This document shows positions 44,764 through 53,235 of a DNA stretch of 64,000 bases, one piece after another. Origin of the DNA: an uncultured Anaerolineae bacterium. Lineage in GTDB: Bacteria; Chloroflexota; Anaerolineae; Anaerolineales; Villigracilaceae. A model generated the notes under the pieces. It saw nothing but the letters and a program-made list of their open reading frames with translations. It was not told the origin of the DNA and did no database searches. Every line of letters starts with the position of its first letter. Position 1 is the first letter of the stretch. The position numbers and the translations under genes are program-made. Location of the stretch: NCBI GenBank assembly GCA_903822545.1, contig CAIJPN010000002.1:1-64000 (forward strand). The letters run 5' to 3'.

Positions 44764-45048
44764 TTATCCCTGCTTGCGGGGAATTTCAACCTTCTTTTTG
44801 AATTCTTCTTCCAACTCTTTGGCTACCTGCGCGATAATTTCTTCCGGCGCGCCCTCGCGCTCGATCCACGGGCCGCGATGCCATTCGGCCATGTAGGCAT
44901 CAGTTCCGGTTAGACCTGCGGCCATGGCGTATGCGTCGATGGCGTTCTGGAAGCGCGCAGGCAGCTGGTGTTTGACCTCGCGCCCATCACCAGATGCAAC
45001 AATACCCGATGGGATGTGTTTCCAGTACAAGATGCGGTATTTGCTCAT
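44764..45048 (-). CDS. Small PF13769-like ('virulence factor' family) protein
   Basis: 94 aa. The pattern RILYWKHIPSGIVASG, LPARFQNAIDAYAM, GTDAYMAEWHRGPW and a helical acidic tail matches the short proteins collected as Virulence_fact (PF13769). The family name is historical and no biochemical role is established. Its start overlaps the stop of the ECF transporter T-component gene by 4 nt, so translation is coupled. As recalled, relatives in other bacteria often lie beside corrinoid or methyl-folate enzymes, which fits this cluster. It may be a small partner of the methyl-transfer system. Confidence 0.65.
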   Translation of the reverse strand: MSKYRILYWKHIPSGIVASGDGREVKHQLPARFQNAIDAYAMAAGLTGTDAYMAEWHRGPWIEREGAPEEIIAQVAKELEEEFKKKVEIPRKQG

Positions 45049-45827
45049 AAACCGAGAATTACCTTTTCCCAGTAAATCAGCCCGGCGCCCAGGCTCACAA
45101 AAAGGATAACCAGGATCATGCCGGTGGTGCTCCAGCGAAAGCCTTTGACATAGCTGCGGGTGGGATAAGCCCCAAAGCCGCGTGATTCAATTGCCAGGGC
45201 GGTGTTTTCGGCTTTCCGCAGGCCGTTGACGATGACTGTGAATAAATAGCGCTGCCAGAGCCGGAAGCGATGCGCCAGCGGGCTGCGGCTGGCCCGTCCG
45301 CGGATGGCGTGGGCCGCCTGTACTGCTTCCACTTCCTGCTGGACAATCGGCAGGAAGCGCAGCGCCATGAAAATGGCAAAAGCGTAACGGTACGGGATGC
45401 CGACGCTCACCAGCCCCACCATCAGTTCGCGGATATCTGTCGTCCAGATCAGCAGGAAGGAGGCTGTGACCATGATCGAGAGCCGGAAAAAGTATCCCAG
45501 CCCCTTTGCCAGCCCTTCCTGGGTGGCGCTCAGCGGCCCAATCGTGAACAAAACCTGTTGGCCGGGTGTCACAAACAGGTGGAACATCCCCAGCAGCAGT
45601 GCTACGCCAAAAATCAACGGGGAGGCCTTGAGCACACTTGCCAGCGGCACACGCGCAAAGATGATCGCCAGCATCAGCAGGCTGCTCAGCATGATGCCGC
45701 GCGCATCGTTACTGGTCAACTGGAAGGTGGTTACTACCACTACCAGCACCAGGATGAGCTTGCTCAACGCATCGGCGCGATGGACAAACGAGTTGTTGTC
45801 AACATATTGCAGGGTCTGTTCACTCAT
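45045..45827 (-). CDS. ECF transporter T component (EcfT/YkoC-like)
   Basis: 260 aa with about five to six membrane helices. This is the shared transmembrane coupling protein of ECF (energy-coupling factor) vitamin-type importers. It has the cytoplasmic coupling-helix motifs AIRGRAS and AIESRGFGAYPTRS (the Ala-Arg-Gly signatures that touch the ATPases). It starts with a 4-nt ATGA overlap after the double ATPase and overlaps the next gene likewise. Together with the double ATPase and the membrane protein upstream this gives a full YkoEDC-type importer. Confidence 0.92.
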   Translation of the reverse strand: MSEQTLQYVDNNSFVHRADALSKLILVLVVVVTTFQLTSNDARGIMLSSLLMLAIIFARVPLASVLKASPLIFGVALLLGMFHLFVTPGQQVLFTIGPLSATQEGLAKGLGYFFRLSIMVTASFLLIWTTDIRELMVGLVSVGIPYRYAFAIFMALRFLPIVQQEVEAVQAAHAIRGRASRSPLAHRFRLWQRYLFTVIVNGLRKAENTALAIESRGFGAYPTRSYVKGFRWSTTGMILVILFVSLGAGLIYWEKVILGL

Positions 45828-47554
45828 AGCATTTCCACCGCATCCACAAAAGCGTCCACCGTATTCAGTCCATCCGGGATGGAACAGCCCCCGGCGCGCA
45901 GCGCGTCGGTCAGCCGCCGCAGGGCGGTGGCGCGCAGCGAAGCCCGTTCCACCAGTTCCGGCGAGCGGAACAGGTCAGACGGCGCGCCATCGAAAATCTT
46001 CTCGCCGTTCGCCATCACGATCGCGCGCTCGATGTGCGCATCCACCAGCCGCATATCGTGGGTGATCATCAGCACCGTAATACCCTCGCGACGCAGCATG
46101 TTGATCAACTCCATCAGGCGCTCGGTCAGGCGCTTATCCTGGCCATAAGTCGGCTCATCCACAATCAACAGGCGCGCGCGCCCGCCCACCAGCATCGTTG
46201 CCACACCCAGGCGGCGTTTCGCGCCCGCGCTCAGCGAAAACGGATGACTTTCCGCTGTATCGGCAATATCCAGCCGATCCAGCATGGCCTTTACACGCTG
46301 CTGCACTTCCACCGAATCGACAATATCTTGCGCCAGCAGGCTATATTCCAACTCCTCGTGCACCGTATCGCACAAAAATTGGTGCTCAGGGTTCTGAAAA
46401 ACCAACGCCACATCATTCGCCAGGTCTTGCACATTCCAATCGCGCGCCTTGCGCCCAAACATGGTCAGCTCACCGCCGCTTGGCTTGAGCAGCCCCACCA
46501 GCAGCTTACTCAGGGTGCTCTTCCCGGCCCCATTCTGGCCCACAATCGCCACCAACTCGCCCTGGCGGATGTCAAACGAAACCCCGCGCAGCGCGCGCGT
46601 TTTGCGGCTGTAGCCAAATTGGATGGAGGACGCCCGAATCAGCACCTCGCCGGGAGTTTTCTTCTCGCCCCGGGCTTTTTCCTGCTTAAAGCGGATATTT
46701 TTCATCGCCCTGGCAGCTTCATCCACCGTAATCGGCGTTTCCCCGGCTGGAAGTTTGCCCTGCTGCCGCAGCCGCAAGCCAATCTCCGCCGGCTCCGGCA
46801 GCCAGATGCCCAACTCCAGCAATTCCGCGCCATGACGCTGGATCACCTCACGCGGCGTGCCCTGCGCTACCAGTTTGCCATTTGCCAGCACAATCATATC
46901 GTCAGCCTGAGACATGAACTCATCCAGGTCTTTAGTGACGAGCACCACCGTCTTGCCTTCATCGCGCAGCCGCAAAATCAACTCATGAACAGAATGGGTC
47001 GTGGCCGGGTCAAGATTGGCGGTCGGCTCGTCCAGCACAACCAGCGGAGGTTCCATGGCCAGCACCGCAGCCAGCCCCAGTTTTTGGATTTGCCCGCCAG
47101 ACAGTGCCCACACCAGGTTCTTGCGCAGCCCCGTCAGGTTGACATAATCCAGCGACTTTTCCACACTCTGGAGGATGTCTTCCGGCTTGCGCTGGAGATT
47201 TTCCGGCCCAAAAGCCACTTCATCTTCCACCCGCAGCGTTGCAAACATCCACTCCGGGTCCTGGAAGAGCATCCCGGTTGATTTTGCCAGTTCCTGCACC
47301 GGGGTTTTTGAGACATCCTGTCCATTGACTGTGACCGTACCCGCCAGTTTCCCACCCAACAGATTGGGAACGATGCCATTCAGCAGCATACAAAAAGTCG
47401 ATTTTCCCGAACCCGATGGGCCAACCAGCAGCGTGAAAGACCCGCGCTTGATGGAGATGTTAATATCCGCCAGCGCAGGGGCAGTTTTCCCATAGTGCTT
47501 ATATGTCACCCGATCAAATTGGACGAGCAGGTCGTTAGAAGGAGGCAGTGTCAA
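45824..47554 (-). CDS. ECF transporter double ATPase (YkoD-like)
   Basis: 576 aa: two ABC ATPase domains in one chain, about 8-250 and 300-545. The first has Walker A GPSGSGKST, signature ALSGGQIQK and Walker B LVVLDEPTANLD. The second has Walker A GQNGAGKST, a degenerate signature SLSAGAKRR and Walker B LLIVDEPT. Fused ATPases are typical of YkoD. It uses a TTG start with AAAGG 6 nt before it. A 157-nt gap with a 9-bp inverted repeat (47581-47589 / 47602-47610) separates it from the S-component gene; the T-component overlaps its stop by 4 nt. Confidence 0.93.
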   Translation of the reverse strand: MTLPPSNDLLVQFDRVTYKHYGKTAPALADINISIKRGSFTLLVGPSGSGKSTFCMLLNGIVPNLLGGKLAGTVTVNGQDVSKTPVQELAKSTGMLFQDPEWMFATLRVEDEVAFGPENLQRKPEDILQSVEKSLDYVNLTGLRKNLVWALSGGQIQKLGLAAVLAMEPPLVVLDEPTANLDPATTHSVHELILRLRDEGKTVVLVTKDLDEFMSQADDMIVLANGKLVAQGTPREVIQRHGAELLELGIWLPEPAEIGLRLRQQGKLPAGETPITVDEAARAMKNIRFKQEKARGEKKTPGEVLIRASSIQFGYSRKTRALRGVSFDIRQGELVAIVGQNGAGKSTLSKLLVGLLKPSGGELTMFGRKARDWNVQDLANDVALVFQNPEHQFLCDTVHEELEYSLLAQDIVDSVEVQQRVKAMLDRLDIADTAESHPFSLSAGAKRRLGVATMLVGGRARLLIVDEPTYGQDKRLTERLMELINMLRREGITVLMITHDMRLVDAHIERAIVMANGEKIFDGAPSDLFRSPELVERASLRATALRRLTDALRAGGCSIPDGLNTVDAFVDAVEML

Positions 47555-47711
47555 AGAGAACCTTTCGCAAAAAGCACAATTTCAGGGCAAGACATTCATC
47601 CTGCCCTGAATTATTTCACAAAAAACAAGCAAAAGATATGTTGATATTGTTTTGAACTATTATCTTTGGGCTGCCAAAAGCAGAGCTTTCGGAGTCCTAA
47701 AGTGCAAAAAA

Positions 47712-48374
47712 CTACTCGCGGCGGGTGGCGCGCAGCAGGTTGGTGCGTTCCACCATCTTGCCCAGCCAGAAGCCCAAAAGACCCGAGAGAATAGCGCCAG
47801 AAATCATGTTAATGGCCGCTGCCTGCCAGTATTGGGTTACGATTTCAGGGCTGCTGTCCCAACCGAACAGGTAGGCCGTCCAAACTGTGCCGAACTGGGA
47901 TGCAGCCGCGCCCGCCAGGGCAAACGCCAGCCAGCCGAAATTGCCGTACATGCAGAAAGCCATCACAGCTTCTGCGCCGATACCCTGGGTCAGACCCCAG
48001 CCAAGGGTGGATAGGCCAGATGGGTTGCCGAGCAGCGCCTCGATGCTGGTTTCCACCAACCCGACGATGAGCATTGTCCCCGGTTTGCGGATCAGGAAGA
48101 AGGCCAGCAGGTAAGCCCACATAAACGCGCCCTGCAGGGCTGCGCCCGCCAGCGGGCCGCCAGCCGAGTTGGCCGCATTCCAGACAATGCCGGTCCCGGT
48201 GTTGATGACGCCAGAGATCGCGCCGATGACGGCCAGGATAATCAAGTCGGAGGTGCTGTAATTGAAATTAAAGCCACCTTTGCCTTCGTCACCGCCAATT
48301 TTTACAAATCGGGCGATAAGACCAAGCACAGCCAGGATAACAATATTTACAACGAGCATTAGGGGCAGGGTCAT
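47712..48374 (-). CDS. ECF transporter S component (YkoE-like)
   Basis: 220 aa, about six hydrophobic helices. It fits the substrate-binding membrane subunit of an ECF importer: YkoE-type features are LIILAVIGAISGVINTG, GPLAGAALQGAFMWAY and GLVETSIEALLG. YkoE proteins are linked to thiamine or its pyrimidine, yet here the gene follows a corrinoid methyltransferase gene by 43 nt, so the substrate may be a methylated compound, a corrinoid or a thiamine-like molecule. AAAGGAG precedes the ATG. The substrate cannot be read from the sequence. Confidence 0.8.
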   Translation of the reverse strand: MTLPLMLVVNIVILAVLGLIARFVKIGGDEGKGGFNFNYSTSDLIILAVIGAISGVINTGTGIVWNAANSAGGPLAGAALQGAFMWAYLLAFFLIRKPGTMLIVGLVETSIEALLGNPSGLSTLGWGLTQGIGAEAVMAFCMYGNFGWLAFALAGAAASQFGTVWTAYLFGWDSSPEIVTQYWQAAAINMISGAILSGLLGFWLGKMVERTNLLRATRRE

Positions 48375-48417
48375 GATACATTCTCCTTTGGGGTATTTTT
48401 GCAGGCAGGGCCTGTCT

Positions 48418-49788
48418 TTACAAGTTTAAACCCATTTCTTTCAAATCCGTTTTGACTTCCTCATATATTTTAAGCCATTCATCCTTTGGTTGGATGCTTT
48501 TGGCATCATACAATTCATTAATAGGTTGGCCGGGATTGCCATTCTCCAGCCCAAAGACATGCTCATACTTGGGCAGCAGTTTCAAGACCCAGGCATTGGC
48601 TTCTTTCAAGCTCATCTTCATGCGATGCGAGGCCAGCGCCACTTCGGCCATCAGGCGGCCTTCCAGGCCGGTGCTGTTTGGTTTCAGGCCATCGGCAGCG
48701 CCCACACCTTCGAGATGGCCGCCAGCAACAGCGTTGACAATCGCATTGGCGGCGACTTCGTACAGCAGTTCTTTCGTCCCTGCCCCAGATTTGGGATAAA
48801 TATCCGCCACGATGATGGCCGGGGCGTTGCGCGCAAAGGCCTGGGCGGTGGCACTGATCACCCACAGCACGTCGCGTGTGGATGTCGCCACATGCCGGAC
48901 GTGGATCGGGTGCAGGATATGATAATCCGCCAGGCAGGTGATGTTCGCCACCAGGTACGAGGCCACATTCACAATGGCCGAACCCACCGGCCCTCCGCCC
49001 AGCCCGCCGACGATGACGCACGGTAGCGAGGCGTTGATCATGCCATATTCCAGCGAATTCACCGCCCGAGAGATGTTGCGGTGATCCATCTTCAATTCGT
49101 TCAGCAGCGGAACCAGGTGCGAATCACACGAGCGCAGGTATTTTGACTGCGCCGCAGCCAGGTCGCCCAACTCTGAGACCGAACTCTGCGCTGCCAGCAT
49201 CCCCATGCCGGGGCGTCCGACTCGTGTAAGCGCCTGGCGCATATACTGAAGCTCGCGCCGCGTCGAGACAATCTCAATCGGGTTGCCGGTGCGCACCACC
49301 CGCCCATCGATTTCCGTCAGCGTGCCGCAGGTCGCCAGATCGATCAGCGGCTCCTGCATGTACGACATCACATTCAGCATGAACAGATCTTCGGGCACGG
49401 GCGTGCCGGGGGTGCCGCCAAAAAACAAGGGGGCGCGTTCATCGCCGGGGCGGCGCGCATACAACGTGCGGGCGTCCTTGCCTTCGCCCATCACAATGCT
49501 CTGCGGCATATTGCGGATGCCGCTGTCGATTTCATCCTGCGAAAGCTGGATAATGCGCTCGGTTGAGCGGCTGTAGGCGCCCAACTCCACCGCCATCTCA
49601 TAACCGGCCTGCCAGATGGCGTCGATCAGCGCGCCATCGTCCACCACGATTTCTTCGCGGTTCCAGGCCAGCTTGTATTTTTTCACCAGCCGCTTGGCGG
49701 TCATCGAGACCTTTTCCAGGTCCCAGTTTTCTTCGGTCATATACGGGCCGTCGTTGGCCCGGTCGAGGATTTCGAGATAATTCAACAT
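48418..49788 (-). CDS. MtmB-family methyltransferase without pyrrolysine
   Basis: 456 aa, the length of methanogen monomethylamine methyltransferase MtmB (about 458). Collinear features include ENWDLEKVSM near the start, PEDLFMLNVMSYM, a VGRPGMGML motif, DSHLVPLLNELKMD and the C-terminal KDEWLKIYEEVK. In methanogens a pyrrolysine (UAG) lies a few residues before the DSH motif; here that position is Arg219 (CGC, 49132-49134), and the frame has no UAG. It should transfer a methyl group from a substrate, possibly an amine, to the corrinoid protein encoded just upstream. Without pyrrolysine the substrate may differ, as for MtgB in the MttB family. It is followed by the ECF importer genes. GGAG lies 6 nt before the ATG. 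Confidence 0.82.
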   Translation of the reverse strand: MLNYLEILDRANDGPYMTEENWDLEKVSMTAKRLVKKYKLAWNREEIVVDDGALIDAIWQAGYEMAVELGAYSRSTERIIQLSQDEIDSGIRNMPQSIVMGEGKDARTLYARRPGDERAPLFFGGTPGTPVPEDLFMLNVMSYMQEPLIDLATCGTLTEIDGRVVRTGNPIEIVSTRRELQYMRQALTRVGRPGMGMLAAQSSVSELGDLAAAQSKYLRSCDSHLVPLLNELKMDHRNISRAVNSLEYGMINASLPCVIVGGLGGGPVGSAIVNVASYLVANITCLADYHILHPIHVRHVATSTRDVLWVISATAQAFARNAPAIIVADIYPKSGAGTKELLYEVAANAIVNAVAGGHLEGVGAADGLKPNSTGLEGRLMAEVALASHRMKMSLKEANAWVLKLLPKYEHVFGLENGNPGQPINELYDAKSIQPKDEWLKIYEEVKTDLKEMGLNL

Positions 49789-49842
49789 TCAAACTCCAGC
49801 ATATCCAGAAAATTCAATTCGGCGTAATTCCCATCATCCCTA

Positions 49843-49893
49843 CCCTTCTCCCAAGGGGAGAAGGGATTAAGTCCCCTCCCCTACGGGGGAGGG
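49843..49893. repeat. Two GC-rich hairpins between the corrinoid and methyltransferase genes
   Basis: The first hairpin pairs 49843-49852 with 49856-49865 (10 bp, 3-nt loop). The second, at about 49873-49893, pairs CCCTCCCC with GGGGAGGG around a short loop. They fill most of the 119-nt gap inside the operon. They may set the ratio of corrinoid protein to methyltransferase, or simply be an inserted palindromic repeat like those near 1149 and 9590. Confidence 0.55.
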
Positions 49894-49907
49894 CAGAGGG
49901 TGAGGGC

Positions 49908-50564
49908 TTAGCTATTCATCAACTTGCGCGCCAGCTTCACCGCATCGGCGGCGTTGCGGGCCGTGCCGTCTGCGCCGATGCCTTTGGCCCAGGCTTCCGT
50001 CACCGAAGCGCCGCCCACCAGCACAATATATTTCTTCCGCAAGCCGCGCGCTTCCAGCAGGTCGATCAAATCCTTCATAAACGGCATCGAAGTCGTCAGC
50101 AGCGCCGAAAGCGAGATAACCTGTGCGCCAACTTCCTCGGCCTTGTCAATGATCGACTTGATCGGCACATCCACGCCCATATCGGTCACTTCAAACCCGG
50201 CGGCGGTCAGCATGGATGAAACGATGTTTTTGCCAATATCGTGGATATCGGTCTGCACCGTGGCAGATACCACCTTGCCTTTGACTTGCGAATCCGCCCC
50301 GGAATATTTCTCCAGCAAAACAGGTTTGACCACTTCCATGGCGGCTTTTAATGCGCGCCCTGCCAGCATCAACTCGGGCAGGAAGAATTCTCCCTGCTCG
50401 AACAGTTTCCCCACTTCATCCGCGCCGCTCATCAAGCCCTGATTCAGAACCAGCAGCGGGTCGATACCCGCATCCAGCGCCGCGTGGACAGATTCGGTGG
50501 CGGCATCCGTATCTCCATCGATCACAGCCTGGGCGATTGAATGAAAAAAATCCTGTTCAGCCAT
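49908..50564 (-). CDS. Corrinoid protein (MtmC/MttC type)
   Basis: 218 aa, the normal length for methylamine corrinoid proteins. An N-terminal helical cap (about 1-88) is followed by a B12-binding Rossmann domain with the base-off DxHxxG motif: D106, H108 (cobalt ligand) and G111. SLSALLTTSM and VGGASVTEAWAKGIGAD complete the binding site. It carries the methyl group between the MtmB-like enzyme and a downstream acceptor methyltransferase, which is not in the window. No RamA-type reactivase is adjacent either. It is the first gene of the operon, with a promoter at 50600-50628 and GAGGAG before the ATG. Confidence 0.92.
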   Translation of the reverse strand: MAEQDFFHSIAQAVIDGDTDAATESVHAALDAGIDPLLVLNQGLMSGADEVGKLFEQGEFFLPELMLAGRALKAAMEVVKPVLLEKYSGADSQVKGKVVSATVQTDIHDIGKNIVSSMLTAAGFEVTDMGVDVPIKSIIDKAEEVGAQVISLSALLTTSMPFMKDLIDLLEARGLRKKYIVLVGGASVTEAWAKGIGADGTARNAADAVKLARKLMNS

Positions 50565-50599
50565 GTTCTCTCCTCAAGTTTGACTAAAATATTCAAGTC

Positions 50600-50628
50600 A
50601 TTGTATGCGATAAGGTTCATGCGGTCAA
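50600..50628 (-). promoter_or_regulatory. Sigma70-type promoter of the methyltransferase operon
   Basis: On the minus strand TTGACC (50628-50623, 5 of 6) and TACAAT (50605-50600, 5 of 6) are 17 nt apart. Transcription would start near 50593, giving a leader of about 29 nt. That is too short for a cobalamin riboswitch. The gap also contains an interrupted inverted repeat (50677-50685 / 50707-50715). Confidence 0.7.
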
Positions 50629-50818
50629 CAACCCCAAAATAATCCCCCAAAAAACGCATCCTGCCCTTTTAAACCCCAAACCGCCTTCAAGCCGGCCCAG
50701 GCTCTTGGCGGTTTGTTTCGGAGAATGTAATTGTTATTATATGCAGCCAGTTTAGCCAAACCTGAATGAAACTTAAATACCAGATGAGAGTTTTTCAGGC
50801 CGGTGGCAGCTTTTGTCG

Positions 50819-50824
50819 TACAAT
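50819..50824 (+). promoter_or_regulatory. -10 box giving a probably leaderless mRNA
   Basis: TACAAT is followed by six nt and then the ATG at 50831. No ribosome binding site precedes the ATG. The same arrangement occurs at 43201-43213. Confidence 0.5.
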
Positions 50825-50830
50825 TTGCGC

Positions 50831-51376
50831 ATGGAAGCCTTTATCGATCCACCCAAATCTATTCCCTTTTTCCTGAAGCTGGGCATCTGGTTTGCCGAAA
50901 AAGTGACCGGACGCCGAATGCTCCCGGCGCGCATCCTGGCCTGGTATCCGAAGGCCGCCATTGGCTCTGGCGCATTGGAAGCGCTGGTGGCGCACCAGGA
51001 TGGCAAGCTGGATAAGCGCATGCTCCAACTGGTGCGCATGTCCGCCTCCTTTGCTGCCGCCTGCCCATTCTGCATCGACATGAACTCTTACGAGCACGAA
51101 GCGGCTGGCATCAGCGCGGATGAAGTACTGGCGCTGCGCGGGCAGCTTGCGCTTGAAGGTGTAGACTCTTTTTCGGTGCGGGAGCGGCTGGCAATTGCGT
51201 ATGCCCGGCTGGTGTCGCAAACCCCGCTCAAATTCCATCCCGATTTCATCGAGCAGGTAAAATCCCATTTCAACGAGCGCGAAATGGTCATCCTGGCATC
51301 CACCGCAGCCCAGGTCAACTACTGGGCGCGGCTGATCCAGGCGCTGGGCATCCCCCCGGCGGGATTTACAGAATAA
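50831..51376 (+). CDS. AhpD/carboxymuconolactone-decarboxylase-like protein
   Basis: 181 aa from the ATG at 50831; a TTG at 50813 is possible but lies across the -10 box. The all-helical AhpD-like fold is indicated by SFAAACPFCIDMNSYEHEAAG, with the redox CxxC and the following His. A second helix pair (ERLAIAYARLVSQTP, MVILASTAAQVNYWAR) matches the YciW/AhpD-like group. These proteins are small thiol peroxidase partners or enzymes of unknown substrate. The next gene on the strand is 151 nt away. Whether it links to the divergent methyltransferase operon is unclear. Confidence 0.82.
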   Translation: MEAFIDPPKSIPFFLKLGIWFAEKVTGRRMLPARILAWYPKAAIGSGALEALVAHQDGKLDKRMLQLVRMSASFAAACPFCIDMNSYEHEAAGISADEVLALRGQLALEGVDSFSVRERLAIAYARLVSQTPLKFHPDFIEQVKSHFNEREMVILASTAAQVNYWARLIQALGIPPAGFTE

Positions 51377-51527
51377 GAGTCCACCGTATTTGATCTAAAA
51401 AGCGTAAGAGCGACCCGCCCAGGCACAAGCAGATGTGTTTTTGCAGGAAACCTGGCACAAAATGGTGATTTTTTGTCCAAAAAGGGTCGCCCTATCATAC
51501 CTTGATACAAATCTCAAACGAGGAAAA

Positions 51528-52091
51528 ATGAAAACCGCACTCCTGATTATCGATATCCAAAACGATTACTTCCCCGGTGGCAAAATGGAACTGGAAGGTG
51601 CGCTCTCAGCCGGGTTGCAGGCCGGGGCGCTGCTGCAATGCTTCCGCGAACAGAAAGTCCTTCACGTTCATATCCAGCACGAAGCCCGCCGTCCCGGTGC
51701 AACCTTTTTCATCCCCGGCACAGACGGGATCCGCATCCACGACACAGTGGCGCACTTCGAGGGCGAACCCATCATCTACAAAAGTTTCCCCAACTCCTTC
51801 CGCGAAACCGACCTGCTCGACCTGCTCAAAAGCTGGGAGATCGAGCGCGTTATCATCTGCGGCATGATGACTCATATGTGCGTGGATGCCACCGTCCGTG
51901 CTGCCGCCGATTTCGGCTACCAGGTTATCGTTGCAGCCGATGCTTGCGCCACTCGCGCCCTAACCCACGGCGAGATGACTGTCCCGGCTGCGCATGTCCA
52001 CGCTGCACTGCTGGCGGCCTTCAAATCTTATGGCCAGGTGATGACCACCGAAGAAGTGATCACCATGCTCGCGGCCGAGAAAGCCCAATAA
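51528..52091 (+). CDS. Isochorismatase-like cysteine hydrolase
   Basis: 187 aa from the ATG at 51528, which has AGGA 4 nt upstream; the frame is open farther upstream without a good start. It has the catalytic triad elements of the isochorismatase/nicotinamidase superfamily: D9 in LIIDIQNDYF, and nucleophile C118 in GMMTHMCVDATVRAA with the usual preceding cis-peptide region. The substrate is an amide or ester of unknown kind; motifs do not point to nicotinamidase. The M48 protease starts one nt after its stop. Confidence 0.88.
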   Translation: MKTALLIIDIQNDYFPGGKMELEGALSAGLQAGALLQCFREQKVLHVHIQHEARRPGATFFIPGTDGIRIHDTVAHFEGEPIIYKSFPNSFRETDLLDLLKSWEIERVIICGMMTHMCVDATVRAAADFGYQVIVAADACATRALTHGEMTVPAAHVHAALLAAFKSYGQVMTTEEVITMLAAEKAQ

Positions 52092-52092
52092 C

Positions 52093-53214
52093 ATGACTAC
52101 GCTCGACCTTGAAAAACAAAAACAGGCCAAAGAATATGCCCGCATCAAACGCCGTTTCTGGTTCGTTGACCAGGCGCTGAACTTCGCCTACCTGGGCGCA
52201 TGGCTGGCCGCGGGTTGGTCGCTTGCGCTGCGTACCTGGCTGGGCGATTCCATCTCCAACCAGTGGCTGCTGCTGCCGGTTTTTGTGCTCATCTTTGGCG
52301 GCATCTACGCCCTCATCACCCTGCCGATTGGCTACTACACCGGCTTTGTCCTGCCGCATCGCTTCGGCCAATCCAACCAGCTTCTCAAAGATTGGCTGAT
52401 CGACGAACTCAAGGGGCTGGTGATCATCCTGCCCATTGGCCTGTTACTGCTTGAACTTCTCTACCTGGCCCTCTATGCCGCTGGGAGCCTGTGGTGGCTG
52501 TGGGCCGCCATTGGCCTGCTGGTTTTCCAGGTGCTGATGGTCAATCTGGCGCCCATCCTCATCATGCCCATCTTTAATAAATTCATCCCGCTGGGCCAAG
52601 AACACGCCGAACTGGCCGAGCGCCTGATGAACCTGGCGAAAAAAGCCAACACCAAAGTCCAGGGCGTCTTCAAATTCGATATGTCCAAACGCACCAAGGC
52701 TGCCAATGCCGCCCTCACCGGCCTGGGCAACACCCGCCGCATCGTGCTGGGCGATACGCTCATCAATGAATTTTCGTTGGATGAAATTGAAACCGTCCTC
52801 GCCCATGAGCTTGGTCACCACGTCCATAAGGATATCCCGCTCCTGATCGGATTCGGCACGCTGACCACCGCCCTGGGGCTGTACCTTGCATCCCTTGCAA
52901 TGGACTCGGCTGTAGCCTTCTTCGGGTTTAGCTCTGTTTCCGATGTGGCTGCCCTGCCCGCGCTGATGCTCATCCTGAGCATCTATGGCATTCTGACCAT
53001 GCCGCTCGAAAACAGCTTCTCCCGCTGGCGCGAAAACCTGGCAGATGACTACGCCCTGGCATCCACCGGCAAAAAAGAAGCCTTCGCCACCGCCTTCGTC
53101 CGCCTTGCCAACCAGAACCTCGGCGAGATCGACCCCGAAAAGTGGGTCGTCTGGCTTTTCTACAGCCACCCGCCGCTCAACGAGCGCATCGCCAAAGCCC
53201 AAAACTGGAAATAA
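52093..53214 (+). CDS. M48-family membrane metalloprotease (Ste24-like)
   Basis: 373 aa. A membrane protease with about four to six hydrophobic helices and the zinc site HELGHH at residues 238-243. The third ligand is probably the Glu in ENLADDYALAS. The pattern FKFDMSKRTKAANAALTGLG and the N-terminal helix block match the Ste24/CAAX-type M48A group rather than HtpX. It should cleave membrane or misfolded proteins at the cytoplasmic membrane. It is joined to the hydrolase gene by a 1-nt gap, and a strong terminator follows. Confidence 0.92.
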   Translation: MTTLDLEKQKQAKEYARIKRRFWFVDQALNFAYLGAWLAAGWSLALRTWLGDSISNQWLLLPVFVLIFGGIYALITLPIGYYTGFVLPHRFGQSNQLLKDWLIDELKGLVIILPIGLLLLELLYLALYAAGSLWWLWAAIGLLVFQVLMVNLAPILIMPIFNKFIPLGQEHAELAERLMNLAKKANTKVQGVFKFDMSKRTKAANAALTGLGNTRRIVLGDTLINEFSLDEIETVLAHELGHHVHKDIPLLIGFGTLTTALGLYLASLAMDSAVAFFGFSSVSDVAALPALMLILSIYGILTMPLENSFSRWRENLADDYALASTGKKEAFATAFVRLANQNLGEIDPEKWVVWLFYSHPPLNERIAKAQNWK

Positions 53215-53235
53215 ATCCTTCCCATCAGACAATAA

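Noticed and set aside
46034-47281. 415-aa plus-strand frame opposite the double ATPase
   Set aside because: Mirror frame of a clear two-domain ATPase gene, rich in His/Gln/Arg as expected for an antisense frame.
48418-49788. Pyrrolysine read-through in the MtmB-like gene
   Set aside because: The expected position is CGC and there is no in-frame UAG before the final stop.
50565-50830. Cobalamin riboswitch before the corrinoid operon
   Set aside because: The predicted leader is about 29 nt, and no B12-box-like sequence was found.
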